Position numbers and translations under genes: made by a program. This document shows positions 24,904 through 34,561 of a stretch of 64,000 nucleotides of DNA, piece by piece. Below the pieces are notes generated by a model, which was not told the DNA's origin, did not search any database, and was given only the letters and a program-made list of their open reading frames with translations. The stretch's first letter is position 1. The number at the start of each line of letters is the position of its first letter. Source of the stretch: Alkalibacterium olivapovliticus. Its GTDB lineage: Bacteria; Bacillota; Bacilli; Lactobacillales; Carnobacteriaceae_A. The DNA lies in the NCBI RefSeq assembly GCF_003003275.1, contig NZ_PVTO01000006.1, positions 1 to 64,000 of the forward strand, written 5' to 3'.

Positions 24904-26334
24904 TTAAAGCAACTCCAGGTTGACGTTTTCTGCATCAGCCCAGCGTTTGATTTTCCCAAGATACTGTTCAAGATGATCTTTGTCTTTGAAGGCAAAAGAT
25001 CGCTCCATACCCTGTTCTGTTCCCATTCTGATTTTGAAGCGGTTCTTTTTCCGGTCGATACTGAGTTTGCCGATTTGTTCAGAGTAGACGGTCGATAATC
25101 TGGTTATGGTTATTTCCCCTTTTTTAAAGGCCACCGTCATTTTAGAAATCTCTAAACGCGGTAGTACAAAGGAGAGCAGTAATAGAATAAAGCCGAAAAT
25201 AAACGAAATGAGTAACAGTAATATCAGCTGTCTAGTGAAAAACAACCAAATACCTGCTCCGAAAAAGACAAGCGCCGTATATAGTGACCCTGTTCCAAAG
25301 TTTCTGTACGTTAACTGGCAGTCAAAAGGTTCTGTGCCTTTTTTCTCCAGGGTTCTGTGTGCAGTCTCTTTAGCAGACATTTCTAAAAGTGCTTTATTGT
25401 GCCTGTGACTATCAATGAAGCCTTTCTTTAATTTTGCTCTATAACCAGGCACCAGCATGGCGAGGGACTGTTTCAATCCAAAGAAATAGATTACTGGAAA
25501 AGCAAAGACCATTATATTAAAGGTCAGAATAAAGACAATAATGGCTAAAGGGAGGTAGAAGTAGAACATAAACTGGCGTAAGTACTCAATGAGGAAGACA
25601 TTCCCTTTTTCAAGTTTAGTTAAACTGTCGTTTGTATAATCCACTTCACTTTCGTGCAGCATATCGCTATTTAAACGAATCAGATCTGGTATGGGGGTCG
25701 TTTTATCTATATCGTCACTGACCCATTCAGTAAGCTTATACACTAGGGATTCAAGATACATTTTTTCAACTCTAACTTTATTCCCCTCTTCATTAATCGG
25801 CGTTCTAGGTAACCGTTGAATTTCCTGATAACGCTCTTTGTAGCCTTCCCAAAAAGTCATGAATGTTTGGCGGACCATTCTAGCCTCATCAATGGGTATT
25901 TCAGAATAAGTTTTTATCGCTTTATAGGCATCCCACAAGCTAGCTAAATGAGTAAGATTTTGTTCAGAAATCGGTTGTGTGACCACTTCAGTTGTGCTGT
26001 TCATTACTCCATCATCATCTTCATAAGCCGTGAACGCATTGCGAAGTCCTTCTATATAAAAGTCTAAAGAGAGATACAAGGTTAACTCATGCAGTTCAGA
26101 AATCGTTTGGCTGTCCTTCACTTCTTCAAATGCGCTATTGAATACAGCGTAGGTCGTAAAGAAATCAGCGACTTTATCTCCGCGATTCCCGATGACTCGG
26201 TATGTGCATTTTTCTCCAATAATTGGTTTTGTAGCTTGGATGGAATGCATATCAATGCGTTTATAAGGGTATTGTTTTCTTTCTTTTCGACTGACAGGAC
26301 TAATTAGATCAAGTGACAGTTTATTCTGTTTCAT
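24904..26334 (-). CDS. Large membrane protein of unknown function
   Basis: A 476-residue protein. Residues 1-230 are soluble and helix-rich (FEEVKDSQTISELHELTLYLSL, then long charged helices), followed by a pair of membrane helices at about 250-285, a basic loop (KQSLAMLVPGYRAKLKKGF), a second pair at about 345-390, and a C-terminal beta-rich domain resembling a PH-like/bacterial pleckstrin fold (KGEITITRLSTVYSEQIGKLSIDRKKN). I do not recognise a named family. The ATG follows AAGGAGGATAAC. It lies just before the AT-rich island and is transcribed alone. Confidence 0.65.
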   Translation of the reverse strand: MKQNKLSLDLISPVSRKERKQYPYKRIDMHSIQATKPIIGEKCTYRVIGNRGDKVADFFTTYAVFNSAFEEVKDSQTISELHELTLYLSLDFYIEGLRNAFTAYEDDDGVMNSTTEVVTQPISEQNLTHLASLWDAYKAIKTYSEIPIDEARMVRQTFMTFWEGYKERYQEIQRLPRTPINEEGNKVRVEKMYLESLVYKLTEWVSDDIDKTTPIPDLIRLNSDMLHESEVDYTNDSLTKLEKGNVFLIEYLRQFMFYFYLPLAIIVFILTFNIMVFAFPVIYFFGLKQSLAMLVPGYRAKLKKGFIDSHRHNKALLEMSAKETAHRTLEKKGTEPFDCQLTYRNFGTGSLYTALVFFGAGIWLFFTRQLILLLLISFIFGFILLLLSFVLPRLEISKMTVAFKKGEITITRLSTVYSEQIGKLSIDRKKNRFKIRMGTEQGMERSFAFKDKDHLEQYLGKIKRWADAENVNLELL

Positions 26335-26720
26335 GTTATCCTCCTTAGTTGAAATAGAAATGAATGAGTAAGTTAAATCTGTTTATGTAATGTCAAAGTT
26401 GGACTAATCATTTTATAGGGGTCAAGCATGACTATATGGTCTTCAAAAGTAAGTTTTAGTGGCTTAGTACACTCTATAAAGATAACACACTATCCCGGTG
26501 GGGAAAACTGAATTGACAAGAAAAGAGTCCTTTAGACACTAAGGACACTTCTGTATACTGAAACTGAAAATTTTAACATGATAGGAGATAGTGTAGTCTA
26601 TGTTTTTATTTTGAGATTTACAATACTGCTCCTTTTATTGACCAATAGTTCATTTTTTAAACTTAGACTGCTTAACTGATTTATTTTGTATAATTATTTG
26701 ATTATTAAGAGAACTTACGT
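26335..26720. other. AT-rich non-coding left end of the island
   Basis: No frame with a ribosome site was found in these 386 bases. A short hairpin, GTCCTT with AAGGAC near 26527-26548, is the only structure noticed. Base composition becomes clearly richer in A+T from here to about 29.4 kb. Confidence 0.4.
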
Positions 26721-26749
26721 TTGCCTAAAAGTGGTTTGTGTAATATAAT
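26721..26749 (+). promoter_or_regulatory. Promoter of the holin-like toxin
   Basis: TTGCCT (26721-26726), a 17-base spacer and a perfect TATAAT (26744-26749). Transcription should start near 26757, giving an 85-base leader before the toxin's TTG start. Confidence 0.6.
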
Positions 26750-26842
26750 AATAATTGCAAGAAGTTGAGTCGGTGGCTAATCTAAAAATGGGGGGTGGTG
26801 CTTATGTCAAAGTAAGGACTTCTACCAGAGAGGATAAGCCTT

Positions 26843-26968
26843 TTGTCTGTTGCTGAAGCAATGGCATTGATGATCAGTTTCGGTTCTTTAATCGCGACGA
26901 TTATCCTTGGCATCATTCAAGTAACAAAAAAAGACAAAAAAAATAACCGTCCAACTTTAGCAGGTTAA
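26843..26968 (+). CDS. Holin-like toxin peptide (Hol-Tox, type I toxin candidate)
   Basis: A 41-residue peptide starting at a TTG eight bases after AGAGAGGA. It reads MSVAEAMALMISFGSLIATI and continues through the hydrophobic helix to about residue 27, then has a Lys/Asp/Asn-rich tail. The xxAEAxxLMIxFGxLI opening is the signature of the putative holin-like toxin family (PF16935), related in style to Fst and TxpA/BsrG membrane toxins that are silenced by an antisense RNA. Its stop lies inside a bidirectional terminator. The segment TACCAG-N2-AGG in the leader, covering the ribosome site, recurs downstream in direct orientation near 27030, as expected if a convergent antisense RNA blocks translation. 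A broken relative lies at 1311-1458. Confidence 0.8.
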   Translation: MSVAEAMALMISFGSLIATIILGIIQVTKKDKKNNRPTLAG

Positions 26969-26981
26969 CGGTTATTTTTTA
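26934..26981. terminator. Shared bidirectional terminator of the toxin module
   Basis: AAATAACCGT (26941-26950) pairs with ACGGTTATTT (26968-26977); T-runs exist on both strands. It overlaps the toxin stop codon and would also end an RNA coming from the opposite strand. Confidence 0.8.
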
Positions 26982-27060
26982 ACTGTTTATACTAAGCTGC
27001 CATCTTTAACGGCTTGCAGGAAGTCCTTGTTACCAGCAAGGGCTTCTTTCTATTCCCATT
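26960..27060 (-). ncRNA. Candidate convergent antitoxin RNA
   Basis: The region downstream of the toxin has no open frame, but GC(T/C)(G/A)CC(A/G)TCTTTAACGG after the hairpin is conserved with the broken toxin copy at 1277-1299. TTACCAGCAAGG near 27030 repeats the toxin leader's TACCAGAGAGG in direct orientation, so an RNA read leftward would pair with the leader over the ribosome site. The promoter is not certain. Extent is approximate. Confidence 0.3.
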
Positions 27061-27346
27061 TAACCATTTTTCGCATGAAAAGTAAAGTTTTAGTCTTTAT
27101 GCGGTCGATATTAGATAAGATCTGTCATAGAAAATGATTTGATGAAAAGAGACAGTTACTTTACAGCTAAAATAAAGTCATTGAAACTTGTATAGAATAA
27201 AGTGATAACCAAGGTAAGATGCTACAGTTTTATTAGTGAAATACTTAAAAGAATCAATACAGTGGAAAGAATAGCGGCATTGGACAGCATCATAAAATGG
27301 GTAGGAACTATAAGTGAAAGATTTTAAAGAAATAAAGAGTTACATT
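27061..27346. other. AT-rich non-coding stretch
   Basis: Between the toxin module and the small membrane peptide gene I see no frame with a ribosome site, no repeat and no strong hairpin. Confidence 0.35.
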
Positions 27347-27511
27347 TCAAAGAAAAATATAAATTTTTTCTATATATCTTTCGTATTTTTTTATAAAAGC
27401 ATAAATGCCTAAAATCAATAGAAATATGGTGATTAAAAGCATGACAAACAAACTAAATTCTAAGAAGAGGGCAATGTTTTCGAGAATGTAAGAAATAATT
27501 TCAGTATACAA
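27347..27511 (-). CDS. Small single-TM membrane peptide in the defence island
   Basis: On the minus strand AAAGAGGAG precedes, by eight bases, a TTG start opening a 54-residue frame. The peptide has a polar N-terminus (MYTEIISYILENIA), one strong membrane helix at about residues 20-40 and a basic aromatic tail (KKYERYIEKIYIF). It is oriented like the CBASS-type genes and lies 205 bases downstream of the 4TM effector. It could be a third component, a separate toxin-like peptide, or unrelated. No family recognised. Confidence 0.45.
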   Translation of the reverse strand: MYTEIISYILENIALFLEFSLFVMLLITIFLLILGIYAFIKKYERYIEKIYIFL

Positions 27512-27716
27512 TATTACTACTCCTCTTTAATATTTAACGAAATAAGCTAACTATTAACTTTAAAATTTATTTTTCTAATAAGAACTCAATAGAAGTAGTT
27601 GCTAATAGATAGATATTTATAATTAATTGAAAAGTTAAGATGAGCCAAGAAATTTAATCCAAATAGCTAAGTTTCCTGTCATTAAATTTTTACTCCTGTA
27701 GTAGTTCGGTAAGAAT

Positions 27717-28499
27717 TTAGTACTGAGTTTCATTTTTTCTTCCGCTTTTATAAAATAAGCTTTCTTTTTGTAAACTATCCCACTGACTAGAAAGAGTAGG
27801 GTTTAACTGATTAAAAATTTTTGAAGAAAGTTTTATCCTGTGACTCCCTTTGATAATTTCATATTCAGCAGAAAGACTTAGCAAACGAATTGTTTTTTTG
27901 TCAGAATAATGGTTTTCCGTTATTAGACTATGATAGAAATCTTCATAAAGCCGGTTGATTTGACTGATAAAAATTAGAAGACTCGCCAATCCCAAGATAT
28001 AAGTCCCCGAAAAAACTAATTGAAAAATCAAAAGTAGCATTTCAGTCCCAGCAAAAACATTGAAAGCAATGAAAAGAACGCTTAAAGATATTAGTACTTT
28101 TATTGCTTCATTTAACACCATTTTTTTAGCAATATTTATTGTGAAGTAAATACTCTCAAAATTATTTAATAAAAACTTTTCAACAGACGGACTTAATTTA
28201 TTATTATAGTAACCGTCTGTCATGTCTATCGTGGTATTTATATCAAATGAATTATCAATATTGGATTTCCTTCTAGTTCTTTCTGCATTTGGAAAAATAA
28301 TATTGTCGTCAATCCATCCTAAAACGATATTAACAAAAGTAGCAATAAGCTGAACAACAATAGTAATTAAAAGAAATCTTTCCGAAGTAATTATTGATAG
28401 GAGAGCTCCGATTGCATTAATAATAAAAGAGTAACTAACTATTTTCTTGATAATAGAAGACCAAGTGTAGTATTTTTGTACATCATCACGTTTGCTCAT
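27717..28499 (-). CDS. SMODS-associated 4TM (S-4TM) effector protein
   Basis: A 260-residue membrane protein with four helices in two pairs (about residues 20-38 and 42-62, then 133-150 and 152-179). The central cytoplasmic segment between the pairs reads FPNAERTRRKSNIDNSFD and later TDGYYNN, the conserved core I associate with the S-4TM family described by comparative genomics next to SMODS nucleotidyltransferases. The C-terminal 80 residues are soluble. In CBASS, membrane effectors are triggered by the cyclic nucleotide and damage the membrane so the infected cell dies before phage release; that role is inferred here from the neighbour. It starts two bases after the CD-NTase stop, so the two are translationally coupled. 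Confidence 0.8.
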   Translation of the reverse strand: MSKRDDVQKYYTWSSIIKKIVSYSFIINAIGALLSIITSERFLLITIVVQLIATFVNIVLGWIDDNIIFPNAERTRRKSNIDNSFDINTTIDMTDGYYNNKLSPSVEKFLLNNFESIYFTINIAKKMVLNEAIKVLISLSVLFIAFNVFAGTEMLLLIFQLVFSGTYILGLASLLIFISQINRLYEDFYHSLITENHYSDKKTIRLLSLSAEYEIIKGSHRIKLSSKIFNQLNPTLSSQWDSLQKESLFYKSGRKNETQY

Positions 28500-28501
28500 A
28501 A

Positions 28502-29287
28502 TTAATCACCTGGAAATACTTCTTTAATTTTAATTTCAGCAGCATACAATTTCCCTTCTTTCTCCAATGTTAAAGCTTGATTTATTTTATCTATTGCTAA
28601 ATCAAAACGATAGCTGCTATTATATGTTCTAATTGTTTTCAGCCCTTCCTTTACATAATCTGAATAACTTGAACAGAAGAAGTATGCAAGTCCCATTTCT
28701 TCTGCGGTTTTCTTTTCTAATCCAAAAGATGCTAATTCTCGATAATTCTTTTTAATATTCCAATATTTCAGTAGTCGAATAATTGGTTTCATCTTGTAAT
28801 TATTGTTTTTATTACACTCTACAAGAGTATCATCGAATGATTTTGGATGAGTGAGCATCCAAGTAGAATAACTTTTAGGTATGTTGTAAGTGTCATTACT
28901 CCAGGAATAAACTTTATTTGCTGGTACCAGTTCAAACTTGATATGGTTTAACTCCAAAACAATAGTGGGACTTGATTGGTATACTTCTGAAGTGCTATAT
29001 TTTGCAGATGCGAATCTTTTCAATTTATCCAAGAAAGTTTGCGGTTTGAAATTATGTTCGTTCTTAAAAATAACCATAACATCTACATCCGATTTTTCGT
29101 CAAAATTTCGAGGTAAAATTGTTCCTCTTGAGTAAGAACCAAACTTGATAATGTCAACAACTTCACTTCCAAAATAACTTTTTAATCTGATATTTAATGT
29201 TAAAATCGAGAGAGTAATAGAATCCTTTTTACTATCCCTGATTACCAACTCATTTGATAAAGTTGATAAATAACCATCTACTGTCAT
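28502..29287 (-). CDS. CD-NTase, SMODS-type nucleotidyltransferase (CBASS)
   Basis: A 261-residue cGAS/DncV-like nucleotidyltransferase expected to make a cyclic or linear oligonucleotide signal on phage infection. The active site is complete: GSYSRGT (Gly50-Ser51), SDVDVMV with the metal-binding Asp67 and Asp69, and a third acid in IKFELVP (Glu119). The C-terminal helical half carries MKPIIRLLKYWN, typical of the SMODS/OAS fold. With only an effector gene downstream and no Cap2/Cap3 or HORMA genes, this would be a minimal type I CBASS. ATG preceded by AGGAGGGTTAAAT. The gene is much richer in A+T than guaA next door, suggesting horizontal transfer. The nucleotide product cannot be read from sequence. 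Confidence 0.85.
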   Translation of the reverse strand: MTVDGYLSTLSNELVIRDSKKDSITLSILTLNIRLKSYFGSEVVDIIKFGSYSRGTILPRNFDEKSDVDVMVIFKNEHNFKPQTFLDKLKRFASAKYSTSEVYQSSPTIVLELNHIKFELVPANKVYSWSNDTYNIPKSYSTWMLTHPKSFDDTLVECNKNNNYKMKPIIRLLKYWNIKKNYRELASFGLEKKTAEEMGLAYFFCSSYSDYVKEGLKTIRTYNSSYRFDLAIDKINQALTLEKEGKLYAAEIKIKEVFPGD

Positions 29288-29309
29288 TATTTAACCCTCC
29301 TAAGTATGT

Positions 29310-29352
29310 ATATTCTAATTATACTATAATTAAGAGTGTTATATTAGAATAT
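29310..29352 (-). promoter_or_regulatory. Promoter region of the CBASS-type operon with inverted repeat
   Basis: A perfect 10-base inverted repeat, ATATTCTAAT (29310-29319) and ATTAGAATAT (29343-29352), is separated by 23 bases. Between them on the minus strand lies TATAGTATAAT, a plausible -10 region. The layout suggests an operator flanking the promoter, but no regulator gene is present nearby and AT-rich sequence makes chance repeats more likely. Confidence 0.4.
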
Positions 29353-29392
29353 ATAAAAAAGCCACATTTAATGTGACTTTTTTATATATTCT
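29346..29392. terminator. Terminator downstream of guaA side
   Basis: AGAATATATAAAAAAG-C-CACATT pairs almost perfectly with AATGTGACTTTTTTATATATTCT. It is symmetrical, with T-runs on both strands, and lies between guaA (minus) and the CBASS promoter. It most likely isolates the AT-rich island from read-through. Confidence 0.75.
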
Positions 29393-29507
29393 ATTTTTCT
29401 GGAAGAAAGTTTGGCAAAAATTATTAAAATACAACTAGAAAATAGCTTTGCCATAATTCTTTAACCCATAAAAATCAGCATTAATATTTAATTTCTATTG
29501 TAAACTT

Positions 29508-31064
29508 TTACTCCCACTCAACAGTAGAAGGTGGCTTGCTCGTAATATCATACACTATACGGTTGACGTGCTTCACTTCGTTTACGATTCGGACAGATAT
29601 TTTCTGCAGGACGTCCCATGGGATGCGGGCGAAGTCTGCAGTCATGCCGTCGATTGAGGTTATGGCACGGATGCCAATAGTGTAGTCATAGGTTCTAGCG
29701 TCACCCATGACACCCACACTCTTGAAGCCAGGCAGGACCGTGAAGTATTGCCAGATGTCGCGGTCTAAGCCGGCTTTTTTGATTTCGTCACGCAGAATCG
29801 CGTCACTTTCTCTGACGATTTCCAGTTTTTCTTCGGTAATATCGCCGATGACTCGAATGCCTAGACCAGGTCCTGGGAAGGGCTGACGCCAGATTAAGGC
29901 TTCAGGCATCTCCAGTTCCAGTCCGAGTTCACGGACTTCATCTTTGAATAAGGTATTTAAGGGTTCGATCAGTTCAAATGTCATGTCATCAGGTAATCCA
30001 CCTACATTATGGTGTGATTTGATGGTTTGTGCAGTGGCTGTGCCACTTTCGATAACGTCGGTATAGAGTGTACCTTGCGCTAAAAAGTCGATGCCGTCTA
30101 GCTTCAATGCTTCATCATTGAAGAGGTAGACAAATTCGTTACCAATGATTTTACGTTTCTGTTCAGGATCGGATACACCTGCAAGTTTATTCATGAAGCG
30201 GTCTTTTGCGTCTACACGAATCACGTTCAATCCAAATTTGCCTTCTAAGCTGGCCATAACTTGGTCGCCTTCGTCTTTACGCAGTAAACCGTGGTCTACG
30301 AAGATACACGTCAGTTGGTCTCCGATGGCTTTGTTTAATAAGACACCTACGACACTTGAGTCGACTCCGCCAGATAAACCAAGCAGGACTTTACGGTCAC
30401 CGACGAGTTCTCTGATTTTCTCTACTTCCATATCGATGAAATTCTGCATGGTCCAGTTGCCTGAACATTCGCAAATGTTAAAAGCAAAGTTACGCAGGAT
30501 TTCATTTCCGTTTTCAGTGTGACGCACTTCCGGGTGAAACTGTACGCCATGGAAGTTCTTTTCTGTGTTTTGAATCGCACTGATTGGGCAGTGGTCATTT
30601 GATGCCGTAACAGTGAAGCCTTCTGGACTTTTAGTAACGTAATCACCATGACTCATCCAGACGTTTTCTTCTTCTGAAAGGGTAGTGAACAGACCAGCCG
30701 TGCGGTCTTGTACACTGATTTCAGCTTTACCGTATTCACGGTTTTTACTGGGGCTGACTTCACCGCCAAGCATGAAGGTCATCAGCTGCATGCCGTAACA
30801 GATACCTAAAATCGGGATACCTAAGTTGAAAATCTCAGGATCGATCGAGAAGGCTCCATCATCATACACACTCATCGGTCCACCTGAGAAGATGATCCCT
30901 TTGACGTTCATGCCTTTTAGTTCTTCAGCTGTCGTTGTATGAGGAAGCAGTTCAGAGTAGACACCGAATTCTCTTATGCGGCGTGTGATCAGCTGGTTGT
31001 ACTGGCTTCCGAAATCTAAAACGATCAGTTTTTCTAGTGTTGTCGTATCGATTATTGTGGTCAC
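29508..31064 (-). CDS. guaA: GMP synthase (glutamine-hydrolysing)
   Basis: Cytoplasmic enzyme that converts XMP, ATP and glutamine to GMP. The 518-residue length is standard. The N-terminal class I glutamine amidotransferase domain (about 1-200) shows [10 protein letters not shown] with the nucleophilic Cys at about residue 90 and [14 protein letters not shown] with the His-Glu pair. The ATP-pyrophosphatase domain has the P-loop [13 protein letters not shown] at about 223-235, and the C-terminal dimerisation domain ends [13 protein letters not shown]. It follows guaB by 36 bases on the same strand, so IMP to XMP to GMP is encoded as one operon. Confidence 0.97.
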   Translation of the reverse strand: MTTIIDTTTLEKLIVLDFGSQYNQLITRRIREFGVYSELLPHTTTAEELKGMNVKGIIFSGGPMSVYDDGAFSIDPEIFNLGIPILGICYGMQLMTFMLGGEVSPSKNREYGKAEISVQDRTAGLFTTLSEEENVWMSHGDYVTKSPEGFTVTASNDHCPISAIQNTEKNFHGVQFHPEVRHTENGNEILRNFAFNICECSGNWTMQNFIDMEVEKIRELVGDRKVLLGLSGGVDSSVVGVLLNKAIGDQLTCIFVDHGLLRKDEGDQVMASLEGKFGLNVIRVDAKDRFMNKLAGVSDPEQKRKIIGNEFVYLFNDEALKLDGIDFLAQGTLYTDVIESGTATAQTIKSHHNVGGLPDDMTFELIEPLNTLFKDEVRELGLELEMPEALIWRQPFPGPGLGIRVIGDITEEKLEIVRESDAILRDEIKKAGLDRDIWQYFTVLPGFKSVGVMGDARTYDYTIGIRAITSIDGMTADFARIPWDVLQKISVRIVNEVKHVNRIVYDITSKPPSTVEWE

Positions 31065-31100
31065 TCACTTCACATCTTTTCTCAATAGATTTATGGTTAA

Positions 31101-32924
<1,824 letters not shown>

Positions 32925-33006
32925 AAAGAAAAAGCAGGGAGGCCGACTGAATCAATAACGTTCAAAAATGACTCCGTTAATGATCAGGCGTTCACCTGCT
33001 TTTTCT
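32925..33006 (-). terminator. Terminator of the Opu-type operon
   Basis: AAAGAAAAAGCAGG (32925-32938) and CCTGCTTTTTCT (32995-33006) are complementary across a long loop which itself contains an AACG/CGTT hairpin. On the minus strand it ends TTTTTCTTTATT, downstream of the gene at 33038. The long loop lowers confidence. Confidence 0.5.
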
Positions 33007-33037
33007 ATAGATGATTTAGTTTGCTTATACGATACTT

Positions 33038-34561
33038 TTATTCGTTTTCAAGTAACCCTTGGTCGGTCAGGAAGTCACGGGCAACATCTTCAGCCGCTCG
33101 GCCGTCAAAGGCAACCTCATAGTTCATTGACCGCATCTGGTCATCATCGATGAGTCCGTCCAGTACTGAAAGGATCTCCTCAATTTCAGGATATTCTTCG
33201 AGTAAAGCGTTCAGCATCAGTGGTGCGCCCTGATAAGGTGGGAAGTTGCCTAAGTCATCTTCCAGAACGACTAGATTATATTCTTCGATTTCTGCATCCG
33301 TGCTGTAAGCATCAATTAAATTGATGTCGCCACGTTCGATAGCCGTGTATCTCAGTTGAGCATCCATTGTTGTGACACTTCCAAATGAGATCCCGTACAT
33401 TTCCTGGATACCAGGATAGCCATCTGACCGGTCGGCAAATTCAAGAGTGAAGCCGGCACTGACCTGATCCGTTACGTTTGCCAAATCTGATATGGTTTCA
33501 ATATTATTTTCTTCTGCGAATTCTGACGTGGTAGCCAATGCGTAGGTATTATTAAAGGCCATTGGATCCATAAGCGTCATATCATATTCTTCATAGATTC
33601 TGTTTCTGGCTTCTTCGTATACATCTTCTTCGCTTGTGCCAGGTTCAGGCACGACATCGAAGAAAGTCGTCAGCACGGTACCCGTAAATTCTGTGTATAT
33701 ATCGATTTCTCCAGATCTCAGTGCATTAAAGACAAAGTTGGTCTGTCCGAAATTCGGTTGAACGCCAGCTGTAATGTCACTTTGATCCTCGATCAGCAGC
33801 TTGTATATGTTCATGAGGACTTCAGGTTCGACACCTTGTTTACCAGAAATCATAATGTCTTCGTCTTCACCAAAGAAGAACGGTGCGGCTAGGAGTATCA
33901 AAATGACGGCTAAACCTGTCCCCATAATAATCGCTGTTTTTCTCAGAGACGTTTTCTGGAAATAGCGTAAGAGCTGGTCAAAGACGATTGCCAGTAAAGC
34001 AGCCGGGATGGCGCCTAACAGGATCAAGTTATTATCTCCACGGTCGATTCCGAGTAAAATCAGGTTCCCAAGTCCACCGGCACCAATTAGTGCGGCAACG
34101 GTTGCTGTTCCGATAATCAGCACCATAGCGGTTCGAATACCAGCCATAATGACTGGCAAGGCAATCGGCAGCTGTACTTTTCCAAGTTTACGCCAGCGAC
34201 TCATCCCCATTGCGTCAGCGGCTTCGTTCAGTGATGGATCAATGCCAGTCAGACCCGTGTAAGTATTTCTTAAGATAGGCAGTAAGGCATATATAATCAA
34301 GGCAGTCACTGCCGGGACCGTTCCGATGCCCACTAGTGGAATAAGCAGGCCAAGAATTGCCAGTGATGGAATCGTCTGGAAAATAGCGGTCACCTGAATG
34401 ATCGGCTCGGCGATGCGTTTACGGTCCATTAAAAAGATCCCTAATGGAACAGCTATGAGAACAGCAATTACGAGTGAGACAAAGGACAGTTGCATGTGTT
34501 CGACAAGGGCAGTTCCTAAATCGCCACTTCGCTGCTGGAATGTGTTAAATAATGCAGTCAT
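33038..34561 (-). CDS. Fused permease and substrate-binding protein, Opu/EgtU type
   Basis: A 507-residue fusion. Residues 1-210 form an OpuCB/ProW-like permease with about five to six helices and the ATPase-contacting EAADAMGMSRWRKLGKVQLP loop. A further helix at about 220-235 leads to an external OpuCC-like binding domain (about 245-507) with GQTNFVFNALRSGEIDIYTE, FTGTVLTTFF and GFTLEFADRSDGYPGIQEMY. The substrate may be glycine betaine, carnitine or choline, but the same permease-binding fusion with one ATPase is also the layout of BilE and of the ergothioneine importer EgtUV, so I leave it open. It overlaps the upstream ATPase gene by one base. ATG start. Confidence 0.88.
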   Translation of the reverse strand: MTALFNTFQQRSGDLGTALVEHMQLSFVSLVIAVLIAVPLGIFLMDRKRIAEPIIQVTAIFQTIPSLAILGLLIPLVGIGTVPAVTALIIYALLPILRNTYTGLTGIDPSLNEAADAMGMSRWRKLGKVQLPIALPVIMAGIRTAMVLIIGTATVAALIGAGGLGNLILLGIDRGDNNLILLGAIPAALLAIVFDQLLRYFQKTSLRKTAIIMGTGLAVILILLAAPFFFGEDEDIMISGKQGVEPEVLMNIYKLLIEDQSDITAGVQPNFGQTNFVFNALRSGEIDIYTEFTGTVLTTFFDVVPEPGTSEEDVYEEARNRIYEEYDMTLMDPMAFNNTYALATTSEFAEENNIETISDLANVTDQVSAGFTLEFADRSDGYPGIQEMYGISFGSVTTMDAQLRYTAIERGDINLIDAYSTDAEIEEYNLVVLEDDLGNFPPYQGAPLMLNALLEEYPEIEEILSVLDGLIDDDQMRSMNYEVAFDGRAAEDVARDFLTDQGLLENE

